Source: Gammaproteobacteria bacterium (lineage in GTDB: Bacteria; Pseudomonadota; Gammaproteobacteria; Xanthomonadales; Rhodanobacteraceae). Taken from it: a stretch of 38,992 nt of DNA. Location of the stretch: assembly GCA_004295005.1 (NCBI GenBank), contig SHNG01000169.1, positions 15,409-54,400 on the forward strand, read 5' to 3'. The notes beneath the pieces were generated by a model. That model was not told the origin of the DNA. It saw only the letters and a list, made by a program, of their open reading frames with translations, and made no database searches. Of this stretch, positions 30,279 through 38,179 are shown piece by piece. Each line of letters starts with the position of its first letter. The first letter of the stretch is position 1. The position numbers and the translations under genes were made by a program.

Positions 30279-31109
30279 ATGCACCGATTCCCGACATGCC
30301 AGCGCATTCGCCGCCTTGCCGTTGCCCTTGCCTTGGGTGGCCTGTTGCAGTTCTCCGCGTCTCAAGCCGCCGAATACCGATTCACTCCGGAGCCGGCCTA
30401 CCCTCCGGAAGTCGCGAAGCAGATATACCAACCCCTGCTCGACTATCTGGGCAAGGCCACCGGCGAGAAATTCGTTCTGCAGACCTCGCCGAACTACTCG
30501 GTGTACTGGCGCGACATCCTCAAGCCCGAGCAGACCGATTTCTCTTATGACGAGGCGCAGTTTGCGGATTACCGCATCCAGCACTTGCAGTTCGTGCCCG
30601 TGGTACGCAAGGCCCAACCAACCACGTACACGCTGTTGGCCAGTTCCGAGTTCGAAGGCCAGCAGCCGCGCGCGCTACTGTCATCACGCATTGCCACCAT
30701 GCCTGCCCCCAACCTGGGTTACGCCCTGCTGATGGAAGTTTTCTCCGACCCGGTGCAGCAACCGGAAATCAACTCCGCCACCGCGTCTTGGCGTGAGTGT
30801 CTGGACATCCTCAACAGCGGAGAAGCCGGCGCCACCATGTTCCCGACCTGGATGCTGGAAACCTTCGGCAACCCCAGCCTGGCGACGCTGTATACCTCTC
30901 GCGAGTTTCCGGGCAATGCCATCCTGGCTGCCCCCTCGGTACCCGAGGAAGTCCGCAACAAGGTTCGCGACGCGCTGGCGAATGCCGAAGGAGCGCCGGA
31001 GTTGGGTGGCTTGTTGCTCGAACTGGGGGTCGACAAGTTCATTCCGGCCACGGCAACGGACTTTGCCGGACAGCGCAAGATGCTGAGCGGCTTTTACGGA
31101 TACAAGTAA
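30279..31109 (+). CDS. PhnD-like periplasmic substrate-binding protein (orphan)
   Basis: Exported protein of 276 aa with a signal peptide (cleavage after ASQAA region, residue about 31). It has the fold of phosphate/phosphonate-type binding proteins: EPAYPPEVAKQIYQPLLDYLGKATG, then DFSYDEAQFADYRI and GEAGATMFPTWML. GGAGG precedes the ATG by nine bases. No permease or ATPase genes are near, so it is an orphan. Such orphans can feed a distant transporter or act as sensors. The ligand cannot be told. Confidence 0.8.
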   Translation: MHRFPTCQRIRRLAVALALGGLLQFSASQAAEYRFTPEPAYPPEVAKQIYQPLLDYLGKATGEKFVLQTSPNYSVYWRDILKPEQTDFSYDEAQFADYRIQHLQFVPVVRKAQPTTYTLLASSEFEGQQPRALLSSRIATMPAPNLGYALLMEVFSDPVQQPEINSATASWRECLDILNSGEAGATMFPTWMLETFGNPSLATLYTSREFPGNAILAAPSVPEEVRNKVRDALANAEGAPELGGLLLELGVDKFIPATATDFAGQRKMLSGFYGYK

Positions 31110-31208
31110 TTCAACGCGAACAATTGCGTGGCGGCCATGTATTTCTATTGCCTCATACTATTGTTTGTTGTTTGTATCTTTTGAGCGTATTTCCCATCGA
31201 TTCCGAAC
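31110..31208 (+). other. AT-rich 3' region after the PhnD-like gene
   Basis: About 100 bases of unusually AT- and T-rich sequence between the stop codon and the terminator (tattgtttgttgtttgtat). No ORF. It may be a 3' UTR or the body of a small RNA ending at the terminator. Confidence 0.4.
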
Positions 31209-31241
31209 CTGAATCCCCTGTTCAGGATTCAGCATTTTTTT
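31209..31241 (+). terminator. Rho-independent terminator
   Basis: Perfect 8-bp stem CTGAATCC/GGATTCAG with an 8-base loop, followed two bases later by seven T. It ends the PhnD-like transcript. Confidence 0.8.
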
Positions 31242-31642
31242 GGTGACAAGCGCTCCGTCAGCAAGTAATCTCCGCGCCGTGTTGCATGGCTGATGGCGGC
31301 TGGGCCCCCATCGGATGTTTTCAAAGATTGATGTCTGCCTCCGGTTCCATCACTTCCTAGAGGACTTGCCAGACACCGGGCAATAGCGACTGTCACAAGC
31401 TGGCAAACGTTTGCCCACAACCCGACGCAGCGAGAACGCGCGCAGGTTGCCCTTTCAAGCGCAGTGTGGACTCGGCGGATCAGCACACGATCTGCGCGGA
31501 TGCCCGCCTGCGAATCGGAATGTCCGCTGCCTGCTGGAGCGGACTGCAGGCTGGGACCAACCCGCGGAGCCTCGACGCCGAAGCACCGGCATCAAGGCAA
31601 TGAATCCGCACCCCGGCCTGCCAATGCAGGAGTACACGCACG
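31242..31642. other. 401-base intergenic region with palindrome and hairpins
   Basis: No plausible gene. It contains a 14-base palindrome at 31402-31415, a hairpin at 31522-31544 (GTCCGCT/AGCGGAC), and an inverted repeat TTGCCAG...CTGGCAA that shares its right arm with the palindrome. Small ORFs here lack ribosome sites and homology. It is the upstream control region of the cell-wall hydrolase gene. Confidence 0.5.
31402..31415. promoter_or_regulatory. LacI-family-like operator palindrome
   Basis: GGCAAACGTTTGCC is a perfect palindrome with the central CG typical of LacI/GalR-family operators. It lies about 230 bases before the hydrolase start. The regulator is not in the window. Confidence 0.45.
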
Positions 31643-32080
31643 ATGAAATTGGCCTGGTTGCTTTGGCTGGCTTCGATAATGCCAGCGCACGATGCCGACA
31701 GGACATGTCTGGCAACCATGATTTACCTGGAAGCGCGCAGCGAATCCCAACTTGGGCAGTCTGCCGTTGCAGAGGTGGCGCTGCGTCGTCGCGAGAGCGG
31801 ACGTTGGGGCGACAGCATTTGCGAGGTCGTGAATGCGCCGCTTCAGTTCGCAATTTCCACAACAAACAAGAATTACATGCTGAAGAACCCGCAAGCATGG
31901 GATCGCGCCTGGAAAGTTGCCGATCACGCATTGCAGATGTGGGAACTGCCGAGTGACCAGCGGCGATTTGTCGTGCCCAAGGCCAATCATTTCGTCGCCG
32001 AGGCAAAGGCCTCGCCGAGCTGGATGAAAGGTGAACCCTTGGCGGTGATTGGCGCGCACAGCTTCTATAGGGTCAACTGA
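31643..32080 (+). CDS. Cell wall hydrolase of the SleB family
   Basis: Exported protein of 145 aa with a short signal peptide (MKLAWLLWLASIMPA). The SleB/Hydrolase_2 domain covers nearly the whole mature protein: CLATMIYLEARSES with the likely catalytic Glu, ICEVVNAPLQFA, and the end MKGEPLAVIGAHSFYRV. SleB enzymes cleave peptidoglycan glycan strands. In a non-spore-former this is a wall-remodelling enzyme. Start ATG at 31643 has AGGAG about ten bases upstream. The gene has its own long control region and a strong terminator. Confidence 0.85.
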   Translation: MKLAWLLWLASIMPAHDADRTCLATMIYLEARSESQLGQSAVAEVALRRRESGRWGDSICEVVNAPLQFAISTTNKNYMLKNPQAWDRAWKVADHALQMWELPSDQRRFVVPKANHFVAEAKASPSWMKGEPLAVIGAHSFYRVN

Positions 32081-32101
32081 ATTCGGCCTCCCGTTGCATT
32101 C

Positions 32102-32129
32102 AAAAAAGCCGGCTTGCGCCGGCTTTTTT
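32102..32129. terminator. Bidirectional rho-independent terminator
   Basis: A-run, AGCCGGC stem, TTGC loop, GCCGGCT stem, T-run. It is symmetric and lies between convergent genes (hydrolase on plus, lipoprotein on minus), so it can serve both. Confidence 0.92.
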
Positions 32130-32174
32130 GTTGATGGTGGCATGTGGCGAATCGCGTCATGCCAATGAGCGACA

Positions 32175-32633
32175 TCAGTAGCCGGGAACCACCAATCCGT
32201 TGTCGATATAGACACGATCTCCACGGCGCAGGCCGTAGATGCGGTACTGCTCGAACGCACGCGTCCTGCCTGAGTCCATGCGCACAAGAATCCGGAAGTA
32301 ACTGCGCCGCTGTCCATCGCGCTCCACTTCATTGCCGATGACGCCACCCACCACGGCACCGGCAATCGTGGCCGCCTTGCGGCCGTCACCCTTGCCGACC
32401 TGATTGCCGAGCGCGCCTCCGATGATGGCACCGAGCACTGCACCTCCACCCGAGGTCCCGCGCTGTCCGATGGACTCGATCCGCAGTATCTGACCGCAGT
32501 TTTCGCAACCCCTTCGGTACTCACGGTGGCCACGGTCGTAGTCGTAGTCGTCACGCACGTAGCCGGAGTTTGCCGGCACGCATCCGGCAAGCACCATCAT
32601 GGTCAAGCCCGCAAGCAGGATTCTGTGGATCAT
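32175..32633 (-). CDS. Glycine-zipper outer-membrane lipoprotein
   Basis: Protein of 152 aa with lipobox LAGC (C18). The middle has a glycine-zipper 2TM segment (GGGAVLGAIIGGALGNQVG and TIAGAVVGGVIGNEVE), as in SlyB/Pcp-type lipoproteins. The N-terminal part is rich in Asp, Tyr and Arg with a CENC pair. The C-terminal part is a small beta domain ending RRGDRVYIDNGLVVPGY. Start ATG at 32633 has GAGGG upstream. Role in envelope stability is likely from the family. Confidence 0.85.
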   Translation of the reverse strand: MIHRILLAGLTMMVLAGCVPANSGYVRDDYDYDRGHREYRRGCENCGQILRIESIGQRGTSGGGAVLGAIIGGALGNQVGKGDGRKAATIAGAVVGGVIGNEVERDGQRRSYFRILVRMDSGRTRAFEQYRIYGLRRGDRVYIDNGLVVPGY

Positions 32634-32799
32634 GGTCTGGCCCTCGATTCTGTTGTCCGCATGATGCGGCGATGGCAGCATGTCGTGCAGGCCATGAATG
32701 CCTGCAAAACGTCGGACTGCGCAGGCCGCATGCTTGCGATGACCATCCTGTTCAGCACGTTTTGCATCGGTTAGCATCGCGCGTCCACGGAATATCCCT

Positions 32800-34002
32800 A
32801 TGCAAGCTGATGCCTTGTTGCTCGATGAGCTGCGCGACCTTGATGCGGAGGCCGCCGCATCGAGGGTTTCGACGCTGCCGGATGAAGCGATTCTCGAAAC
32901 CTTGCAGGCGCTGGGTCCGGGACGCGGATTTGCGATCCTCAACCGACTCGGGCCGGTGCAACGCACCCGCATCACATCGGCTGCCGGCACCGACGCATCC
33001 GAACACTGGTTGGCAAGCCGAGCCTGGCCGGAAGGCTCCGTGGGGCGACTCACCGAGCCCGCACCCATCACCTTCGATGCGGGTGCCAAAGTCGTCGATG
33101 TACTGGCCAGGTTGCGCCCGGTCGCCTCGCGAACACTCATCACCTATGTGTATGTCGTCGATTCCACAAACCGCCTTACCGGCGTAGTCACCTTTCGTGA
33201 AATGGTCTTTGCGGATCCCGGCCAGACCCTCGCCGACATCATGCTGCCAAGGCCGTTCTCTCTGCGTCCGGACGCCGATGTCATCGACGCCATGCGCGAG
33301 GTGGTGCGTCGCCACTACCCGGTCTATCCGGTGTGCGATGAACATGGTCAATTGATTGGCGTGGTACGTGGCTCGGTGCTGTTCGAGGAGCAGGCCTTCG
33401 AAATCAGCGCGCAGGCCGGTTCAATGGTTGGCGTGGAAAAGGATGAACGCCTGAGTACGTCCTGGGGCCGCAGCCTGCGCCTGCGTCATCCATGGCTGCA
33501 ATTGAATCTCCTGGCAACATTCTTGACCGCCGCCGTGGTCAGCTGTTTCCAGGATGCCATCAACCAGATCGTGTTGCTGGCCGTGTTCCTGCCGGTGATT
33601 TCCGATCAGTGCAACAACACCGGCTCGCAGGCTCTGGCAGTGACCTTGCGTGGAATGATGTTCGGCGAACTGAAACCCGGCCGCGGCTGGCGCCTGGTGT
33701 GCAAGGAAAGCTGGCTCGGTTTTCTCAATGGCTCCCTGACCGGATTGCTCGGCGGTGTCGCCATGTACGCGCTCGCACGCGCGCAGTCGCAAGCCGACGC
33801 CTTGTTCCTCGCCGGCATCACCTGGGCTGCGATAGCCGGCAGTTGCACCATCGCCGGCATGGTCGGGGCCGGGGTTCCGCAACTGCTCAAGCGCATGGGC
33901 GCGGATCCGGCCACGGCTTCCAGCATTTTCTTGACCAAGGCCACCGACATTGTCAGCCTTGCCATGTTTCTCGGGCTTGCTGCCGTGCTGCTGTTGCCTT
34001 GA
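32800..34002 (+). CDS. MgtE-family magnesium transporter
   Basis: Protein of 400 aa with a short N-terminal MgtE_N-like domain (about residues 1-65), a pair of CBS domains (about 75-200) and five membrane helices (about 230-400). Motifs of the pore domain are visible: DQCNNTGSQALAVTLRGM, and GVPQLLKRMGADPATASSIFLTKATD. The CBS pair senses Mg in this family and gates the channel. The N domain is shorter than in Thermus MgtE. The substrate is Mg2+, perhaps also Co2+. TatD begins eight bases downstream. Confidence 0.87.
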   Translation: MQADALLLDELRDLDAEAAASRVSTLPDEAILETLQALGPGRGFAILNRLGPVQRTRITSAAGTDASEHWLASRAWPEGSVGRLTEPAPITFDAGAKVVDVLARLRPVASRTLITYVYVVDSTNRLTGVVTFREMVFADPGQTLADIMLPRPFSLRPDADVIDAMREVVRRHYPVYPVCDEHGQLIGVVRGSVLFEEQAFEISAQAGSMVGVEKDERLSTSWGRSLRLRHPWLQLNLLATFLTAAVVSCFQDAINQIVLLAVFLPVISDQCNNTGSQALAVTLRGMMFGELKPGRGWRLVCKESWLGFLNGSLTGLLGGVAMYALARAQSQADALFLAGITWAAIAGSCTIAGMVGAGVPQLLKRMGADPATASSIFLTKATDIVSLAMFLGLAAVLLLP

Positions 34003-34010
34003 CCTCGAAG

Positions 34011-34778
34011 ATGCCCGAACTCATCGACAGCCATTCGCACCTGGATGTCGAGGATTTTGATCAGGATCGCGATGCCGTGGTGCATCGCGCCCGTGATGCC
34101 GGAGTCTCCCACCAGGTGGTTCCCGCCATTGCCCAATTCAGTTGGAACCGACTCGCTGCCATCTGTCGGCACTACTCGGGGTTGTATCCCGCCTACGGAC
34201 TGCACCCCCTCTATTTGCAGCAGCACCAGCCCGCGCACCTCGGCGAACTCGACAACATCATCGAACGCGAGCGACCCGTGGCCGTCGGCGAATGCGGACT
34301 TGATCACCACATCGAAAGTCTGGACCCTTCAACGCAGCTCGACTACTTCGAAGCCCAACTCAAGCTGGCAGGCAGGCACGACCTGCCCTTGATAGTCCAC
34401 GCCCGCCAGGCCGTGGACGAAGTCACCGCGTGCATCCGCCGCCACGCTCCGCTGCGTGGGGTCGTGCACAGTTTTTCCGGCAGCCTGCAGCAGGCGCAAC
34501 AACTCTGGAAGCTCGGTTTCTGCATCGGCATCGGCGGACCGGTCACCTATGAACGGGCAAGGCGACTTCGCGAGATTGTTGCCCACATGCCGATCGAGTT
34601 CCTGTTGCTGGAAACCGATTCCCCCGACCAGCCGATGCACGGATACCAGGGGCAGCGCAATGAACCTGCCCTGCTGCCACAGGTTCTTGCCAGCGTGGCT
34701 GGGTTGCGTGGCGAAAGCCAGGCGAGTGTTGCAGCCGCCACTTGCGCCAATGCAGTTCGCCTGTTCGGGCTCGCCTGA
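34011..34778 (+). CDS. TatD family metal-dependent hydrolase
   Basis: Cytoplasmic TIM-barrel DNase-type hydrolase, 255 aa. Metal ligands: HSHLD (near residue 8), GECGLD, VHARQ, HSFSGS and ETDSPDQP. Starts at the ATG at 34011, just after mgtE, so the two are probably cotranscribed. The open frame upstream overlaps mgtE and is not real. Which TatD paralogue this is (TatD, YcfH or YjjV) cannot be decided; the sequence is closest in style to YjjV-type proteins. Confidence 0.9.
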   Translation: MPELIDSHSHLDVEDFDQDRDAVVHRARDAGVSHQVVPAIAQFSWNRLAAICRHYSGLYPAYGLHPLYLQQHQPAHLGELDNIIERERPVAVGECGLDHHIESLDPSTQLDYFEAQLKLAGRHDLPLIVHARQAVDEVTACIRRHAPLRGVVHSFSGSLQQAQQLWKLGFCIGIGGPVTYERARRLREIVAHMPIEFLLLETDSPDQPMHGYQGQRNEPALLPQVLASVAGLRGESQASVAAATCANAVRLFGLA

Positions 34779-34852
34779 ATCCTCAAACTTCGCCAAGAAC
34801 ACATTGAGAGCTGGAATCGGCACAGTGAGCCACCAGAACCGAAGGATGCACT

Positions 34853-35650
34853 TCAGGACTGGGCTTTGCCCGTTGAATTGGCCAGCAGCTTTTGCAATGC
34901 GCTCGATACCGCGGCAAAGGCAAACGTGGCGGTGACGTGGGTTGCGGCACCAAGGCCCGCTCCGCAATCGAGCTTGAGACTGGATTCGCCGTTTTGCGGA
35001 CGCGTTCCACACACGCTGCCATCGGCCTGCGGGTAGCGCACATTCTCCAGCGAGTACACGGCAGGCACGCTGAAGTAGCGCTTGGGGCCGCGCGGAAAAC
35101 GGAACTCCTCGCGCAGCTTCTTGCGGATCAACGCAAGCATGGCGTCATGCTCGGTCTTTGACAGGTCGCGAATGCGAACCAGGGTGGGATCAATACGTCC
35201 GCCGGCTGATCCGCACACGATCAAGGGCAGCTTGCGCCGCCTGCACCAGACGATCATCTCAACCTTGACCCTGAAGGCATCACAGCAATCGATGACCAGG
35301 TCGTAACGGCGATCCAGCATCGAATCGAGATTCGAAGGCGTGAGGAAGTCTGCAAGCGCATCCACCTGCATGGCCGGATTGATGGCAAGCAGGCGTTCGC
35401 GCATCACGGAAACCTTGCTCTTGCCGAACTGGCCCTCCAGCGCATGCAACTGGCGATTGGTATTGCTGACGCACACCTCGTCCGCATCGATCATGCTGAT
35501 GCGGCCGACCGCACTGCGCGCAAGGGCCTCGACCGCCCACGATCCCACACCGCCAATGCCCACCACGCAGACATGTTTTCCGGAAAGACGGGCCGCGCTT
35601 CCCGAGCCGTACAGGCGGTCAAGTCCACGGAATCGGTCAGGGGATTGCAT
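34853..35650 (-). CDS. tcdA: tRNA threonylcarbamoyladenosine dehydratase TcdA (CsdL)
   Basis: E1-like enzyme of 265 aa that cyclises t6A37 in tRNA to ct6A. The ThiF-type nucleotide site is VVGIGGVGSWAVEAL, with IDADEVCVSNTNRQLHAL following. C-terminal part has PAVYSLENVRYPQ and a hydrophobic anchor-like helix. ATG at 35650 (MQSPDRFRGLDRLYG) fits the family; the frame runs on to 35695. It is divergent from the cytochrome c'-like gene. Confidence 0.92.
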   Translation of the reverse strand: MQSPDRFRGLDRLYGSGSAARLSGKHVCVVGIGGVGSWAVEALARSAVGRISMIDADEVCVSNTNRQLHALEGQFGKSKVSVMRERLLAINPAMQVDALADFLTPSNLDSMLDRRYDLVIDCCDAFRVKVEMIVWCRRRKLPLIVCGSAGGRIDPTLVRIRDLSKTEHDAMLALIRKKLREEFRFPRGPKRYFSVPAVYSLENVRYPQADGSVCGTRPQNGESSLKLDCGAGLGAATHVTATFAFAAVSSALQKLLANSTGKAQS

Positions 35651-35690
35651 GTCCGGAAGATCGGGGCGCAAAACGGAGGCGCGCGAGGTT

Positions 35691-35698
35691 ACCATGCC
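35691..35698 (+). promoter_or_regulatory. Candidate -10 region for the cytochrome c'-like gene
   Basis: GGTTACCATGCC resembles the -10 boxes seen before copL, the czc operon and the PDZ lipoprotein. It lies about 48 bases before the ATG at 35746. Weak evidence. Confidence 0.25.
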
Positions 35699-35745
35699 GC
35701 TCGCCTACCCGGTTTCCGCCCATTTCATTTTCAGGAGCTCGCAAC

Positions 35746-36129
35746 ATGCGTTTTGTCATCGGTGCCATTCTTGGCCTTATCGTCGGCGCGGTGTGCGCGG
35801 TCATGGCCTACAACGCGATATCGCAGCGCCACGCCTATTCCAGGGGCCTGATGACGGTGATGGGCCAGGCGCTCAAGCAGGCCAACGAAGCGGCAGCCAC
35901 CACCGATTGCACGAATGATGGCCATGCGCTGGCCAAGCTGTCCCTGTTGGCCGATGACATCGAAACCGCCATTCCCGGCGACGGCACGCCTGATCGCGTT
36001 TTTCACCAATACAGCGCGGATCTCAAGAAGCAGGTTGATGCCGCGGCAGCCTCCGCTTGCAGTGATCGCAAGCAGGCCCTGACCGACGTGAAGAACGCCT
36101 GCAGCGCCTGTCATCGCGACTACAAATAA
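35746..36129 (+). CDS. Membrane-anchored cytochrome c'-like protein
   Basis: Protein of 127 aa with an N-terminal hydrophobic helix (residues 3-22, GAILGLIVGAVCAVMAY) that can be a signal or an anchor. The haem site CSACH (C119, C122, H123) lies at the very C-terminus (CSACHRDYK), as in class II cytochromes c (cytochrome c'). The region between is helical. AGGAG precedes the ATG. The typical role is gas binding or electron transfer. Two more Cys (C55 region and SACSD) are unusual for the family. Confidence 0.8.
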   Translation: MRFVIGAILGLIVGAVCAVMAYNAISQRHAYSRGLMTVMGQALKQANEAAATTDCTNDGHALAKLSLLADDIETAIPGDGTPDRVFHQYSADLKKQVDAAAASACSDRKQALTDVKNACSACHRDYK

Positions 36130-36216
36130 CCGCGACTTTCGGTGCCGTGCAGCGTGGCCCATGCCACCGGCATGCCCCATGATTTGACTGTACTAGTTGC
36201 AAATGCTTGCATGTCC

Positions 36217-36256
36217 ACTCCCGCTGGAGTCCAATGTGACCCCGCATCCGGAGTGG
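36217..36256 (+). promoter_or_regulatory. Alternative hairpins around the ribosome site of the alpha/beta hydrolase gene
   Basis: ACTCC at 36217 can pair with GGAGT at 36226 in a local hairpin. CCACTCC (36215-36221) can instead pair with GGAGTGG (36250-36256), which is the likely ribosome binding site eight bases before the ATG. Structure is inferred by eye. Confidence 0.3.
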
Positions 36257-36263
36257 AATAGGC

Positions 36264-37781
36264 ATGGCCGCATTGCTTGTCGTTTTCGTGCATGGCTGGA
36301 GCGTGACCAACACCGACACCTACGGTGGGCTTCCGGCCCGATTGTCTGCGGAAGCCGCCAAAGCCGGCGGCCCGAAGCTCGACATCCAGCACATCCATCT
36401 CGGCAAATACATCAGCTTCCGCGATGAGGTTCGTCTGGCGGATCTTTCGCGCGCGTTCGAGGCTGCCCTGCAGCCGGTCTTGGCACAGGCCGGCGCCAAG
36501 CGTCGCTTCGTCTGCATCACCCACTCCACGGGTGGCCCCGTGGTGCGCGACTGGTTTGATCGCACCTTCGTGGCAACAAAGCGCATTGACGCCTGCCCCA
36601 TGAGCCACCTGATCATGCTGGCACCTGCCAACTTCGGTTCGGCATTGGCCCAGCTTGGCAAATCGCGGCTTGGCGCGATCAAGGCGTGGTTTGACGGAGT
36701 CGAGCCAGGCCAGGGCGTGCTCGACTGGCTGGAACTCGGCAGCCCCGAAGCCTGCGAGCTCAACCTGCGCTGGATCAACGACTATCCGCGCCTGAAGCTC
36801 ACCGAATCGACAAACCCGCTTTTCCAGTTCGTGCTCAGCGGCGAAACCATCGACCGCAAACTATACGACTTCATCAACCCCTACACCGGCGAGATCGGTT
36901 CGGATGGCGTGGTCCGCCTCGCCGCCGCCAACCTCAATGCCTCGCACATCATCCTGCAGCAACCGGACCTCGTTGCCGGCGAGTCCTTGCCTTCCGCGCG
37001 CAAGCGCCTGCGCAATCTCGAGTACGTGCGCAGCCGGCGATCTGCCAGCACCGCCTTCAAGATTGTTGCCGGCGCATCACACAGCGGCGATGACATGGGC
37101 ATCATGCGCAGTGTGCGCAACGACGGAGCGCCCCATGCCACGGTGGATGCCATCCTGCGCTGCCTGCGTGTTGCCGATGCGGGAAGCTATGCCGCCCTGA
37201 GCCAGGCTTTCAGCAGCGAAAATGCGGCTTACCAGGCCATCGAGAATCGTCTTGAAATCGAAAAGGTTCCGGTGCTGCCGGACCGTCGCTATTTCCACGA
37301 TCCGCATGCCATGGTGATATTCCGCTTGTTCGATTCCGCAGGCATGAGCGCGCCGGAAGTGAAGCTGCTGCTGACTGCTGGCCCAAATCATGATCCCAAC
37401 CAGTTGCCGGAAGGATTCCTTGCTGATCGTCAGTTCAACAAGCGCTCCGGCAACCTCACCTTCTTCCTCAATCACGCAGCACTGACCGGTTGCCCGGCGA
37501 TTCCAGGCCCCAAGTCCGGCCAGACTGCGCGCCTGGAGTGGATCGCCAGGCCACCCTATGGATTGAAGATCCAGTCACGCGAGGGCGAGCATTTCGTCGA
37601 GCACTGGGAGAGCGAACTGCACTCCAGCGTGAAAGACCTGCTGCCAATGATCAGCGCCAATGAAACCACCATCATCGACATTCGCTTGACGCGCGTGGTG
37701 CGTGAAGGCACCTTCCGCCTGACCCGGCAACTCAGTCCGCAATCCTTCAAGAAGTCCGAGCCGGGTGGCGTGATCGGATAG
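36264..37781 (+). CDS. Large alpha/beta hydrolase of unknown function
   Basis: Protein of 505 aa. The N-terminal half is a serine alpha/beta hydrolase, lipase-like: oxyanion motif FVHGWS (residues 8-13) and nucleophile elbow THSTGG (S88). GASHSGDDMGIM (about residue 270) may hold the catalytic His. The C-terminal 170 residues look mostly beta-stranded and are not part of the hydrolase fold. No signal peptide and no secretion-system gene is nearby. It could be a phospholipase or esterase, and the tail may target it to a membrane or partner. I do not recognise a named family. Confidence 0.7.
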   Translation: MAALLVVFVHGWSVTNTDTYGGLPARLSAEAAKAGGPKLDIQHIHLGKYISFRDEVRLADLSRAFEAALQPVLAQAGAKRRFVCITHSTGGPVVRDWFDRTFVATKRIDACPMSHLIMLAPANFGSALAQLGKSRLGAIKAWFDGVEPGQGVLDWLELGSPEACELNLRWINDYPRLKLTESTNPLFQFVLSGETIDRKLYDFINPYTGEIGSDGVVRLAAANLNASHIILQQPDLVAGESLPSARKRLRNLEYVRSRRSASTAFKIVAGASHSGDDMGIMRSVRNDGAPHATVDAILRCLRVADAGSYAALSQAFSSENAAYQAIENRLEIEKVPVLPDRRYFHDPHAMVIFRLFDSAGMSAPEVKLLLTAGPNHDPNQLPEGFLADRQFNKRSGNLTFFLNHAALTGCPAIPGPKSGQTARLEWIARPPYGLKIQSREGEHFVEHWESELHSSVKDLLPMISANETTIIDIRLTRVVREGTFRLTRQLSPQSFKKSEPGGVIG

Positions 37782-37809
37782 ATCCTCGACAATTTTCCAT
37801 GGCAGGCAA

Positions 37810-38172
37810 ATGAAACCACTGGATATCGGAAAGCTCGATCGCATCGTTGCCCAGGCCCGGCGGGACCGCGATCAGCGCGAAGCCGGGTACCGTGAGCGCG
37901 CCCTCAGGATGTATCCGTGGGTGTGTGGCCGCTGCGCGCGCGAGTTCACCCGTGCCAACCTGCAGGAACTGACGGTGCATCATCGCAACCATGACCACGA
38001 CTTCAATCCGCCGGACGGAAGCAATTGGGAACTGCTGTGCGTGTACTGCCACGACAACGAGCACTCCCGCTACATCGACCATGCGTCCGGCAGCGCGCTG
38101 TCCATGGAAAAGGAGCCGGCAGCGGCAACGAACAATCCGTTTGCCGGGCTGAAGGACCTGCTGAAACGTTGA
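37810..38172 (+). CDS. yajD: YajD-type HNH nuclease
   Basis: Protein of 120 aa closely similar in wording to E. coli YajD: YRERALRMYPWVCGRCAREF, LTVHHRNHDHDFNPPDGSNWELLC and CVYCHDNEHSRY, and the end NPFAGLKDLL. The HNH active site is in VHHRNHDHD, and two CxxC pairs (CGRC, CVYC) bind zinc. Cellular function is unknown. It follows the hydrolase by 28 bases and ends seven bases from the convergent gene. Confidence 0.92.
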   Translation: MKPLDIGKLDRIVAQARRDRDQREAGYRERALRMYPWVCGRCAREFTRANLQELTVHHRNHDHDFNPPDGSNWELLCVYCHDNEHSRYIDHASGSALSMEKEPAAATNNPFAGLKDLLKR

Positions 38173-38179
38173 GACTTGC

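Noticed and set aside
31411-31956. 181-codon plus-strand ORF
   Set aside because: Runs from non-coding sequence into the SleB gene in another frame, without homology.
33492-34010. Extension of TatD upstream
   Set aside because: Lies inside mgtE in another frame; the TatD fold starts with the HSHLD motif after 34011.
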